Assembly: GCA_016342325.1 (NCBI GenBank)
Contig: JAEINR010000043.1
Span: 1-49,930, forward strand
DNA from: Desulfobacterium sp.
Lineage (GTDB): Bacteria > Desulfobacterota > Desulfobacteria > Desulfobacterales > Desulfobacteraceae
Length of the DNA: 49,930 nucleotides
Reading direction: 5' to 3'
Of this stretch, positions 8,083 through 16,109 are shown piece by piece (within the stretch, counting starts at the first letter, position 1; the number at the start of each line of letters is the position of its first letter). The translations under genes were made by a program, and so were the position numbers. The notes beneath the pieces are model-generated. The model made no database searches. It was not told the origin of the DNA and saw only the letters and a program-made list of their open reading frames with translations.

Positions 8083-9599
8083 TATATTCTGTCTCCGTCT
8101 TCCCCGGCACTGGGAAGCACGATGGTAAATATCGTGCCCTTGCCGGGAGAACTCTCCACTGTAATGTCTCCGCCATGGTTTGAGATGATGCCGTAACTCA
8201 CCGAAAGGCCAAGGCCTGTTCCCTTGCCCACCGGTTTTGTGGTGAAGAAGGGGTTGAATATTTTTTCCATATTTTCCTGGCTGATGCCCGGCCCATTGTC
8301 CTTAACTGCAATGAGAACCTGGTTGTGGTTGTTTTGGGTGGTGGTGATGGTGATGGTCCCCCTTTTTTCCAGGGCGTAGCCCGCATTGATCATGAGATTG
8401 ATCATCACCTGCCGCAGCTCCTGCTCGTTGCCCGTGACAAAAAGAGGTTGGTCCGGCCAAAGGTTGAGGTTCATCTCGATTTGCCTCAGGTCGGGATGGT
8501 TGATGAGAAATTTCACCACGTCGTCCACCACCTGGTTCAGGTTGACACGGCCATCGTCCATTGAGTTCTTTCGGGAAAAGGTGAGAAGGTCGGAAACAAC
8601 GTTTCTGCAGGCATGGACATGCTTTTCAATGATCTTCAGGTCATCGTGGTTGGTGGGGCTGTTTTCCGACTCCTGCTTGAGAAGGAGCTGGGTATAGCCA
8701 AGGATAATGCCCAGGGGATTGTTGATCTCATGGGCGACCCCTGCGGAGAGCTCTCCAAGGGCGGCAAGCTTTTCGGCCTGGGCCATCTGTTTTTCCATCA
8801 TCTTTTTCTCGTTGATGTCCTTGATGATGAAGTGGTAGGTCTTGGCACAGCCAAAGGCGCCGTAATCGACCCCGCAGGTGATCATCACCAGCAGGGTCTC
8901 CCCGTTGGGCCGGACAAAGGCAGTCTCCTCGTTGAGGATGAATTCATGGGCGTTGATATGACCCTGGATCCGTTCCCATTCTCTGCCGTCGTCAAAGAGC
9001 ATCTTGATGTGCATTTCGCCTGTGACCATCTCCTCCTTGGTGTAGCCGGTCATGGGGATACCGGCGGGGTTGATCTCGATGATTTTCCACTGGCAGTCCG
9101 TGACCAGGATGGTGTCCAGGGACTGTTCAAATATCCTGCGGCATTTGTGTTCGCTTGTGGTGAGCATCTCGGTGCGCTCTATCACCTGTTGCTCAAGGTT
9201 CTGGTTCAGGTGTACAAGCTTTAAGTGGGTTTTTTCAAGGGCCTTGCGGCTATTTATGATTTTTCGGTTCATGTTCCAGCTTTGCTTGAAAAAGAGGGTG
9301 ATCAGGCCCACCAGCATGAACGAGACCGTGTTGATGGTGCCGGAGTAGGGACCGATGATATGCCAGATTTCGTTGTTGGACGAGAGGATGAGCAGCTGCT
9401 TCAGGATGTGGCCGAAGGAGCGGGAGAAGGCAAAAATGGTGAATCCCGAGCCGATCCACATGAGATAAAGATAAACCACGTTGGCCGGATGCTTTTCCCT
9501 CAGCATCTTTGCCTTGTGAAGGGAGATGGTGGAGATGATGATCATGGCAAAGGAGCCAAGGACATCCACGGCCAGTATGGGGATATAGGAGAATATCAT
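8082..9599 (-). CDS. Membrane sensor histidine kinase (3 membrane segments, PAS, HisKA, HATPase)
   Basis: 505 residues from the ATG at 9599, chosen because AAGGAGA stands 6-7 bases before it; the longer open frame runs back into the previous gene. Three hydrophobic helices occupy about residues 5-115, followed by a coiled coil, a PAS domain (about 150-270), an H-box with AHEINNPLG, an N-box (LMINAGYAL) and G-boxes (DNGPG, GTGLGL). The sensory part is almost all in the membrane, with little periplasmic sequence, hinting at sensing through the membrane or through a partner such as the small membrane protein encoded 70 bases upstream. Cognate regulator overlaps its end. Confidence 0.88.
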   Translation of the reverse strand: MIFSYIPILAVDVLGSFAMIIISTISLHKAKMLREKHPANVVYLYLMWIGSGFTIFAFSRSFGHILKQLLILSSNNEIWHIIGPYSGTINTVSFMLVGLITLFFKQSWNMNRKIINSRKALEKTHLKLVHLNQNLEQQVIERTEMLTTSEHKCRRIFEQSLDTILVTDCQWKIIEINPAGIPMTGYTKEEMVTGEMHIKMLFDDGREWERIQGHINAHEFILNEETAFVRPNGETLLVMITCGVDYGAFGCAKTYHFIIKDINEKKMMEKQMAQAEKLAALGELSAGVAHEINNPLGIILGYTQLLLKQESENSPTNHDDLKIIEKHVHACRNVVSDLLTFSRKNSMDDGRVNLNQVVDDVVKFLINHPDLRQIEMNLNLWPDQPLFVTGNEQELRQVMINLMINAGYALEKRGTITITTTQNNHNQVLIAVKDNGPGISQENMEKIFNPFFTTKPVGKGTGLGLSVSYGIISNHGGDITVESSPGKGTIFTIVLPSAGEDGDRI

Positions 9600-9669
9600 A
9601 TCTTCTCCTTGGTATGAATTCCGGTCCGGGCTACGGTAGATGGTCCACAACCCGGGGGGCAGAAGATTA

Positions 9670-10134
9670 TCATCCCTCCTCCTCGGCAAGAAGCGTTGAG
9701 AGTCCCCGGTAGAAGAAGGCGATGGCCGGGACGCATAAAAGATGGTCAAGCTTCAGGATGTAATAGAAGTTGGCAAGGGTCCTGCTGTTGTTTGCGGGAT
9801 CGATCCGGATCTTCCACACGGACAGGGTCGTAACGTCCACGGCCGCGACCTGGTTGTCCAGAAAGTGAACCGCCAGGGCGACCAGGTTCCAGAGGATGAA
9901 AAACAGTGCTGAGTATTGGATCAGTCGCCATCCCCTTTCCCGGTCAAGGCCCTGGCCGTTGATGGTGAGGATGAGGGTCACCATGGAGAGGAGAAAAAAG
10001 AGGTGCCCGAGCTGGTGGACGATGATTCCCTCGGAGCCCGAGTGCATCTGGGTGGCATGGGCAAGATCGGGGATGAGAGTGCCGACAAATGCCGTGAAAG
10101 ACAGGGCTAAGTATTGTAAGACGGTTTGTTTCAT
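9670..10134 (-). CDS. Small polytopic membrane protein of unknown function, histidine-rich helices
   Basis: 154 residues from the ATG at 10134 (AGAGAAAG upstream); an upstream in-frame extension overlaps the preceding gene and is rejected. About four hydrophobic segments. Histidines lie in or beside helices: VHQLGH near the start of helix 2, AVHFLD at the end of helix 3, and KLDHLLC in helix 4, a pattern that could bind heme or metal, though no known motif is matched. It sits between an EMC3-like protein and a membrane histidine kinase in one operon, so it could be a signalling or redox partner of the kinase. I do not recognise the family. Confidence 0.7.
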   Translation of the reverse strand: MKQTVLQYLALSFTAFVGTLIPDLAHATQMHSGSEGIIVHQLGHLFFLLSMVTLILTINGQGLDRERGWRLIQYSALFFILWNLVALAVHFLDNQVAAVDVTTLSVWKIRIDPANNSRTLANFYYILKLDHLLCVPAIAFFYRGLSTLLAEEEG

Positions 10135-10159
10135 CTGCTTTCTCTTGCCCTGGTGTGCA

Positions 10160-10726
10160 TCACTGTCCCGGATGGCTCTTTCGCTTGTACAGATACTTGG
10201 CAATGGCAATGCCGATAAACGACAACAGGGCTGAGACAAAGTACCAGAATATGGCGCTGGCCTTTACCGTGTGCACTTCAAAAAGGGTTTCGCTTCCCAA
10301 AAGCCGGGCAAGGGCTTGGGGGTTGTAAGCGTTGTTGACATAGGCCAGCATCAGGAGAAGGGGCAGCCAGGTGGTTATCAGGGTCTTTAGAAATCCTTCG
10401 AAAAAGTAGTCATAATAGGCCCGGTTGAGCTTGGCCTGGTCGATGTTCTTCGCCATGGCCTTTCCCTTTTCCTGGTCCGCATGGTTGCTTGCTTCCTGGC
10501 GGATGCCGTACCAGTACTGAAAATCCTTTTCCAACTGCTGGTGTCGTTTTGTCGTGTAGGTGGCGCGAAGAGCGCTGGACAAAAGAACCATGGAAAAGGC
10601 GAGCAGGAAGATAATGGCCGTGGGGCCCAGGGGATGAAGGGGGGTTAACAGGGTGTCTAACAGGGTGGCTGTCTTAAGACTGTAAATTAAGATCAGGTCC
10701 CATAGGGTGTCGAGGAGACTGTTCAT
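10160..10726 (-). CDS. EMC3/TMCO1-like (DUF106) integral membrane protein
   Basis: 188 residues with a membrane helix near 35-55, a charged and probably coiled cytoplasmic stretch about 57-105 (QQLEKDFQYW... then KAMAKNIDQAKLNRAYY), and two further helices about 110-130 and 155-175. This architecture resembles EMC3/TMCO1 (DUF106) proteins of the YidC/Oxa1/Get1 insertase superfamily, better known from archaea and eukaryotes. The assignment rests on pattern, not on a search. It lies downstream of the TauE gene across a hairpin and 25 bases before the next operon gene. Confidence 0.5.
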   Translation of the reverse strand: MNSLLDTLWDLILIYSLKTATLLDTLLTPLHPLGPTAIIFLLAFSMVLLSSALRATYTTKRHQQLEKDFQYWYGIRQEASNHADQEKGKAMAKNIDQAKLNRAYYDYFFEGFLKTLITTWLPLLLMLAYVNNAYNPQALARLLGSETLFEVHTVKASAIFWYFVSALLSFIGIAIAKYLYKRKSHPGQ

Positions 10727-10774
10727 TGCATAAAACCTTTGTCTACCTGCTTCTGTTGCGGGTGGTCAAAATCA

Positions 10775-10806
10775 GACAGGGGGGTTGCTTTCGCAACACC
10801 CCTGTC
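10775..10806 (-). terminator. Strong intra-operon hairpin after the TauE gene
   Basis: GACAGGGG-G-GTTGC, loop TTTC, then GCAAC-A-CCCCTGTC: a 13-pair stem with one mismatch. It lies between the TauE/SafE stop and the next gene. Read on the minus strand it is followed by TGATTTTG, a weak U-tract, so partial termination or 3' end protection favouring the transporter transcript is plausible. Confidence 0.5.
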
Positions 10807-10847
10807 ATGTTCTATAAACTTTGCGCTACTCTATCATCATTAGATCT

Positions 10848-12551
10848 TTAGATCCAGATCTCAATCTTAAAAAACCTGAAGAACAGGAAGAAAAGAGTGA
10901 TGGCAAGAACCCATTTGAGCTGAATTTCGCTGAACATGGTCTGGAGGCGGCTTCCCAGCATACCGCCGGCAAAACCACCGATGATGATGGAGATGGCAAG
11001 CCAGAGATCCGGAAGGTAGCCGTTGAGAAGGTAACCGATAAAGGAACCGATACTTGAAAAGCAGGTACCGACAAGGGCGATGGGAACAGCAACGTACATG
11101 GGAAGTGCACCAAGGCTTGTCATGGCGGGTACGAGGAGGAAACCGCCGCCGATACCGAAACTCCGGGAGACAATACCGATACCCAGGCCGAGGATTCCGA
11201 AGAGAAGGGGATTGATCCTGAACTCTTCACCCCAGAACTTGAATCTGTAGTCTGTGAGGCTTCCCTTGACTGGTTCGATGGAACCCATCTCTGCGGCAGA
11301 ACCGTCTTTCTTGGCCTTGGCAACGGCTGCGTTGAACTTCTGGACCATGGCCTTGATGTTCTTTCTCTTCTCCATGGCCTTGGGGGTTAGCTCCTGGAGG
11401 GTTTTGAATCCCATGATCACAACCAGGATGGCGAGCCACTCTTTGTAGGTCTTCATGGGCAGGTACTCGATGGCGTACTGGCCAAGCCATACGGAACCGA
11501 TAAAGATACCCACACCAAAGGAGAGGCCCACGGGCCATGCAACCCTGCGCTCTTTTACGGCAAAGCGGTAGAAGGATCCCAGGGGGGAGAACAGGGTGAG
11601 GGCGATGTTGGAAGGACGAAGAACGTTGGCCGCATTGATACCGACGGGGCCGGCCGTTTGTACGACCATTACCTGGAAGGCAGCCATGAGCATTCCGCCT
11701 GCGGCACCGATCATGGAGAAGTAGGCACCCACAAGGATGGCTCCGATGATGATCCAGAGGGGGTTCATGTACCGGCCGCCCTTGTCGAGCCAAAATCCTT
11801 TGGGCTCAAGTTTGTAGTCACCGGCAGCAGCGCCGTTTACAAACACGTTGAACTCGGTGTCCGGGGGGGTGTGGCGGTAGGTCTTGAAAGAGGCGGTGAA
11901 CTTACCCGTGGTCTTGTCAAGGTCGATTTTTGTGCCCTTGTCCCAGTAGCTGCCGGATGTGCCATGGTCGGCAAGAACGCTTCTGGAGAAGATGGTTACC
12001 TTGCCCACACGGGTCAGCTCTTTAGTAATGGTGTTGATACCGTAGCTTGACTCGTGGGCGTATTTGTAGAAGTTCCACTCGGCTTCGTTGTTGATAGCGG
12101 CAAGCATGCTCTTTGTATCTGCGCCCAGGTCGTTCCACTTGTTGAGCTTGAACATGGTGGTGCTGTAAAGACCGCGTTTTCCCTTCTGGGTGAAGAAGGA
12201 GGGACCGCCGAACTTTTTCTTGACAACCTTACCGAGTTTTTCAGGCTTTGAGGTCAGCATGTAGTAGAGGACCGGGATGCTGGTGTCCGTGGTGAACCCT
12301 TTTTTCTCGGCATCCTTGGCAAGTTGCTTGACCTCGGTCTTTCCGTTGGTGTCCTTGGGGGCGAACCTGTCTTTGGCTGCAACGGTCAAGAACAGGTCTG
12401 CTCCGGGGGCGATAGTGCCGGTCACTGTGACCACATCACCCGCGCTGTAGGTTGATGCGGAAATGGTGCCCGTGTTTTGAGCCATGGCAGGCATGGCGCA
12501 AAACAAGAGAACCATTGAAAAAACAAATAATCGAGTCACAATTTGTTTCAT
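10848..12551 (-). CDS. TauE/SafE-family transporter with an extra periplasmic N-terminal domain
   Basis: 567 residues from the ATG at 12551 (AAGGAGA before it). A Sec signal ending around AMAQ (residue 25) precedes a domain of about 240 residues predicted to be outside, then a TauE/SafE body of about eight helices with the family's glycine-rich segments (GAAGGMLMAAFQV; GIGGGFLLVPAM). The body carries a charged insert of about 60 residues (around 415-475). TauE/SafE proteins export sulfite, sulfoacetate or related anions in other bacteria; the substrate here is unknown. The added secreted domain is not part of the usual 250-residue transporter. First gene of an operon ending in a two-component system, behind a sigma-54-type promoter. 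Confidence 0.85.
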   Translation of the reverse strand: MKQIVTRLFVFSMVLLFCAMPAMAQNTGTISASTYSAGDVVTVTGTIAPGADLFLTVAAKDRFAPKDTNGKTEVKQLAKDAEKKGFTTDTSIPVLYYMLTSKPEKLGKVVKKKFGGPSFFTQKGKRGLYSTTMFKLNKWNDLGADTKSMLAAINNEAEWNFYKYAHESSYGINTITKELTRVGKVTIFSRSVLADHGTSGSYWDKGTKIDLDKTTGKFTASFKTYRHTPPDTEFNVFVNGAAAGDYKLEPKGFWLDKGGRYMNPLWIIIGAILVGAYFSMIGAAGGMLMAAFQVMVVQTAGPVGINAANVLRPSNIALTLFSPLGSFYRFAVKERRVAWPVGLSFGVGIFIGSVWLGQYAIEYLPMKTYKEWLAILVVIMGFKTLQELTPKAMEKRKNIKAMVQKFNAAVAKAKKDGSAAEMGSIEPVKGSLTDYRFKFWGEEFRINPLLFGILGLGIGIVSRSFGIGGGFLLVPAMTSLGALPMYVAVPIALVGTCFSSIGSFIGYLLNGYLPDLWLAISIIIGGFAGGMLGSRLQTMFSEIQLKWVLAITLFFLFFRFFKIEIWI

Positions 12552-12693
12552 ATCTCTTCTCCTTAAACGTAATTGATTGCTGCGCCCCTCTCCAGGCTTG
12601 ATTTGTCTGGAACCAAGGCACAAATATTATAATCCGCTAACAGGGAGCGTTTGCCGGCCCCTGTTAAAAACAAAAATTTAAGAAAGAGCTCAA

Positions 12694-12709
12694 AGCAAAC
12701 GGCATGCCC
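12694..12709 (-). promoter_or_regulatory. Sigma-54 promoter for the TauE operon
   Basis: Read on the minus strand: GGGCATGCCGTTTGCT, matching TGGCAYG-N4-TTGCW except for the first base. The GG (12708-12707) and GC (12696-12695) doublets are exactly 10 bases apart. Start of transcription would be near 12683, about 130 bases before the TauE ATG. Confidence 0.6.
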
Positions 12710-13018
12710 TGGGTTGGTCAGTCAGTGATAAAAAAAATGAAAAATAGTGTAGTTTGTTGATTTTATGATGAATTATTTTTTTTGATTTGTGTATTTAATT
12801 GGATCAAGGCGGTCCTGGGATGGAGATGGCCTCCATGGGGCCTGTTTTTTAAGGGAAAGGGGTGCAGCGAAAATGTTGCACTTTATTGGTGTTTGTGTGA
12901 ATCTTCTGTTAGTTCAGTGGGTTGGCTATGTGATGGTTTTTTCTTGCACTGCCGCTTTTTTATTGCGGTTTTCGCTTTTTCCAGGGAAGAACTGAAAAAT
13001 AATCCATGGGCCCCTTTC
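12710..13018. other. AT-rich intergenic region between divergent promoters, no gene seen
   Basis: The open frame on the plus strand (12782-13126) has no ribosome binding site and its peptide has no recognisable features. The region is T-rich around 12770-12785 and separates two divergent sigma-54 type promoters. No RNA gene recognised. Confidence 0.5.
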
Positions 13019-13037
13019 TTTGACAAGGCCTGTCAAA
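13019..13037. promoter_or_regulatory. Perfect inverted repeat, candidate activator binding site
   Basis: TTTGACA-AGGCC-TGTCAAA: 7-base arms around a 5-base centre. It is about 65 bases upstream of the -24 element of the DUF169 promoter, a usual place for a sigma-54 activator site. Which regulator binds is not known. Confidence 0.45.
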
Positions 13038-13093
13038 TGGGCAATTGCTCCTGGGCAAAAGCAGGGGGAACCTGGCGGAACCGCTTAAACCCT

Positions 13094-13109
13094 CGGTACG
13101 GATATTGCT
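13094..13109 (+). promoter_or_regulatory. Sigma-54 promoter for the DUF169 gene
   Basis: CGGTACGGATATTGCT fits TGGCACG-N4-TTGCW with two mismatches; GG (13095-13096) and GC (13107-13108) are 10 bases apart. Transcription would start near 13120, about 75 bases before the ATG. Confidence 0.6.
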
Positions 13110-13193
13110 TTAGGACCACCACATGATTTTGTTGATCACGGAAAACACTTTTGTTGAACCTGATATGTTTGTAAAACCCTTAAGGAGGAACTA

Positions 13194-13967
13194 ATGAATT
13201 TTACAGAAATGCATAAACAGTTTATTTGGAATGTAAGGCTTGACTTTGACCCCGTCGGAATCCGTTATGTCTATGATGAGGCTGAGATCGAGAAGCTGCC
13301 CGTGACCCACCGCTCAAAGGCCAAGATCACCTACTGCCAGTTCCTTACCGCATGCCGCCAGCAGCGTTCTGCCCTGTTCATGGAGCCCAAGAAGCTTCTT
13401 TGCCAGAACGCCTATCCCGTGTTTGGTTTCAGGGAACTTGATAAGGAGGCCGATACAAAACGGCACATGAAATACCTCCAGGACGAGGAGGTGGCCTGGG
13501 AGGCGCCCCTTCAGAAGGCCAAGCTCGAGAAAGGGTGCATCGGCATTTATATGGCTCCCCTTGACTTCTTTGACAAGATGGATCTTGCCCCGAGCGTTGT
13601 CTTCTTTGTCGCCACTCCCTACCAGGCATATCATATGCTCAATGACTACATGGGCGCCATGAAGAAACCGAACCTTCAGTTCTGCCACACCCCCAACTCA
13701 GCGGTCTGCTCCGGTTCTGTTTATTCCTATGTAAACAACACCGCCAATATGACCACCATGTGTGCAGGTTCCAAAACTTCCGGAAAAACAGAGATGAACT
13801 ATGTGAACGTCTTTATTCCCGGCGACCAGATCAACGCCGTTGCCGAGCAGCAGAAGATGCGGGTCGACAAGGGTGAGGGTGCCTCCCTCATCGGTAAGGG
13901 CTCCCAGGCCTGGCCCGGCCTTGACGCCTGCAAGGGATGTCCCATGTTCAAGTTTGAAGAGGTATAG
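13194..13967 (+). CDS. DUF169-family cysteine-containing protein
   Basis: 257 residues resembling the DUF169 (COG2043) family found mainly in anaerobes: an N-terminal D-P-V-G-I segment, several cysteines (CQFLTACRQQ near 48-54, C-H-T-P-N-S-A-V-C in the middle, and a C-terminal C-K-G-C-P-M-F), and no membrane segments. The C-terminal CxxC and the scattered cysteines suggest metal or iron-sulfur binding, not proven. TAAGGAGGAA precedes the ATG. It stands alone, with its own sigma-54 type promoter upstream and a hairpin terminator downstream. Function unknown. Confidence 0.75.
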   Translation: MNFTEMHKQFIWNVRLDFDPVGIRYVYDEAEIEKLPVTHRSKAKITYCQFLTACRQQRSALFMEPKKLLCQNAYPVFGFRELDKEADTKRHMKYLQDEEVAWEAPLQKAKLEKGCIGIYMAPLDFFDKMDLAPSVVFFVATPYQAYHMLNDYMGAMKKPNLQFCHTPNSAVCSGSVYSYVNNTANMTTMCAGSKTSGKTEMNYVNVFIPGDQINAVAEQQKMRVDKGEGASLIGKGSQAWPGLDACKGCPMFKFEEV

Positions 13968-13981
13968 GATTTAAGCCCGGC

Positions 13982-14020
13982 GTCGGGCTATCTCGGGGTA
14001 AGACCCTGGGATAGCCCGAC
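13982..14020. terminator. Bidirectional hairpin between convergent genes
   Basis: GTCGGGCTATC (13982-13992) pairs perfectly with GATAGCCCGAC (14010-14020), with a smaller GGGT/ACCC stem inside. It lies between the stops of the DUF169 and YitT genes; no strong T-run follows on the plus side. Confidence 0.6.
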
Positions 14021-14026
14021 CCGATC

Positions 14027-14953
14027 TTATATCCTTGGTCTGAATCCCTCCCCCAGCACCTCATGGACGTTGTTTACAATGACAAAGGCATGGGGGTCGA
14101 TCCCTTTGACCGTCTCCACCAGCAGGGGCACCTCCCTTCTTGTCACCACGGTGAAGATGATCTCCCGCTCTACGTTCATATACAGCCCTTTTCCGTGGAG
14201 GGCCGTGGCCCCCCGGTCCATGGTCTCCATGATGACCTTTGAGATCTCGTCGTACCGCTGGGAGATGATGATGGCTGAATTGGCATAATCAAACCCGTCG
14301 ATGATGGAATCCACAAGCTTGCACGATCCCACGATCAGGATAAACGAGTAGAGGCAGAGGGTAAATACGGGTTTGTCCGGGGAAAGATCCTTGAGGTGGA
14401 TGATCACCCCGCCAAAGGCCACGATAAAGAAGTCCATGGACATGAAAACCTGCCCAGGTTTCAGGCCGTACCGCTTCTGGGCGATGGCGGCAATGATGTC
14501 GACCCCGCCGGTGGTTCCCCTGAACTTGAACACGATGCCAAGGCCGATCCCCATGAGGATGGTCCCGGTGGTGATATAGAGTAAAAAGTCGTTGGCAAGC
14601 ATGTTTTGGATGGCTGGAATGTCCTGGCATCGGAAAAACGCCATTCCCGGGATCTCCCCCCGCAGGAGATCAATGAACAGGGAGCTTACGCTGAATCCGT
14701 AAAAGGTTCGGACCCCGAACTCCTTGCCCAGCACCTTCACCCCCCAAAGGTAGAGGGGAAGGTTCATGAGCCAGATGGCAAGGCCGACACTGATTCCGCC
14801 GTTGGTGAGGAAGTTCAGGGCAATGGCGATGCCGGTCACCCCGCCGGGAATGATCCTGGCATCGATGGTGAAAATCGATATTCCCGCCGCAAGCAGCAGG
14901 CAGCCCAGGGTGATGGCAAGGTAATCCAATAATATCTTTTGGGTAAATTTCAT
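14027..14953 (-). CDS. YitT-family membrane protein (DUF161 repeats plus DUF2179)
   Basis: 308 residues. The first 215 hold five or six helices with the YitT pattern (A-I-T-L-G, I-P-G-G-V-T-G-I-A near residue 35, and F-R-G-T-T-G-G-V-D-I near 144). The last 80 residues are the cytoplasmic DUF2179 domain, including G-A-T-A-L-H-G-K-G and the final V-H-E-V-L-G-E-G-F. YitT proteins are widespread but their transport function is not established. Single gene, transcribed away from the neighbouring hydrolase gene. Confidence 0.88.
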   Translation of the reverse strand: MKFTQKILLDYLAITLGCLLLAAGISIFTIDARIIPGGVTGIAIALNFLTNGGISVGLAIWLMNLPLYLWGVKVLGKEFGVRTFYGFSVSSLFIDLLRGEIPGMAFFRCQDIPAIQNMLANDFLLYITTGTILMGIGLGIVFKFRGTTGGVDIIAAIAQKRYGLKPGQVFMSMDFFIVAFGGVIIHLKDLSPDKPVFTLCLYSFILIVGSCKLVDSIIDGFDYANSAIIISQRYDEISKVIMETMDRGATALHGKGLYMNVEREIIFTVVTRREVPLLVETVKGIDPHAFVIVNNVHEVLGEGFRPRI

Positions 14954-15141
14954 GGGAACTCCATATCTTAGCTTGTTCGCTCTGATTATCGCGTTATTTT
15001 GGCTTGTCCAGGTTAGGGATTGTTCATTCTTTTGTTTACTGTTTGTCGGGGTTATGTCATTTAATCAGGCTTGGTGTCAACCCTAATATGGGGTGGATTC
15101 GGCATGTTTTGTTTGCAAATTGCGGAGAACAAGGAGGCGGT

Positions 15142-16026
15142 GTGGGAAAAATACGATTCAGCAGTGTCAACGGAAACATGATGGGACTTGACGGGGGGGC
15201 CATGTTCGGGAATGCGCCCAAGGCGTTGTGGCAGCGTTGGACCCGGGCCGATGACAACAACATGATCGATATCGCCTCCCGATGCCTTCTGGTGGAAACC
15301 GACAGTGCAAGGATCCTCTTTGAAACCGGTGTGGGCGCCTATCTGTCTCCTGCCATGAAACAACGGTTCGGTGTCAAGGGGGAGTCCCACCAGCTTCTGG
15401 ACTCCCTGGACGACCTTGGCCTTGACCATGGGGATATCACCCATGTGGTGCTTTCCCACCTTCACTTTGACCATGCCGGGGGACTCTTGGCCACCTGGCA
15501 GGAGGGCAGGGAGCCGGAACTTCTCTTCCCCAATGCCGAGTTCATCACCGGTCGGGCCAACTGGGAGCGCTCCTGCTCTCCCCACATAAGGGACCGGGCC
15601 TCATTTATCCCGGCGCTCAATCGTCTCCTTGAAGAGAGCAACCGCCTCAGTCTGAAAGAAAACGGAGATCTCCTGGAATTGGACGGTGTCAGGATCCGCT
15701 TCATGGAAAGCAACGGCCACACCCCGGGCATGATGCTCTCCCACATCAGCTGTGATGACGGCAGCCTTGTCTTTGCCGGCGATATCGCACCCGGCCATTT
15801 TTGGGTTAACCTTCCCATCACCATGGGGTATGACCGGTTTCCCGAAGAGCTTGTCAACGAGAAAAAGCGCGTGTTCAAAGAGGTCTATGAAGGGAACGCC
15901 TGGATTTTCTATACCCACGACCCGGTCTATTCCGTGTCAAAGCTTGCTGTGGATTCAAAAAACGGGCGCTTTGTTCCCTCCTCCCTTGTGGAATCCTTTG
16001 CAGGGACTTCCCTGGGCCGGATCTGA
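15142..16026 (+). CDS. Metallo-beta-lactamase-fold hydrolase
   Basis: I use the GTG at 15142, directly after AAGGAGG, giving 294 residues; the open frame extends to 15004 but only with a TTG and non-protein-like sequence. The N-terminus (FSSVNGNMMGLDGGAMFG) resembles quorum-quenching lactonase-like and related MBL hydrolases that begin with a L-D-G-G-A-M-F-G motif. The metal site is intact: S-H-L-H-F-D-H-A-G-G, then G-H-T-P-G and F-A-G-D, and a late H-D-P. Substrate is unknown. It precedes the sigma-54 activator by 83 bases on the same strand. Confidence 0.8.
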   Translation: MGKIRFSSVNGNMMGLDGGAMFGNAPKALWQRWTRADDNNMIDIASRCLLVETDSARILFETGVGAYLSPAMKQRFGVKGESHQLLDSLDDLGLDHGDITHVVLSHLHFDHAGGLLATWQEGREPELLFPNAEFITGRANWERSCSPHIRDRASFIPALNRLLEESNRLSLKENGDLLELDGVRIRFMESNGHTPGMMLSHISCDDGSLVFAGDIAPGHFWVNLPITMGYDRFPEELVNEKKRVFKEVYEGNAWIFYTHDPVYSVSKLAVDSKNGRFVPSSLVESFAGTSLGRI

Positions 16027-16109
16027 AATGCCGTGAACTGTTAATGGGTTGGAAGATCAAGGATAAGCTGGTATCATGTTTTAAAATCACAGCAGGTGGA
16101 GGATGATCC

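Noticed and set aside
12782-13126. A 114-codon open frame in the intergenic region before DUF169
   Set aside because: No start signal, protein composition unlike any family (many Trp and Cys), and it overlaps the inverted repeat and sigma-54 promoter.
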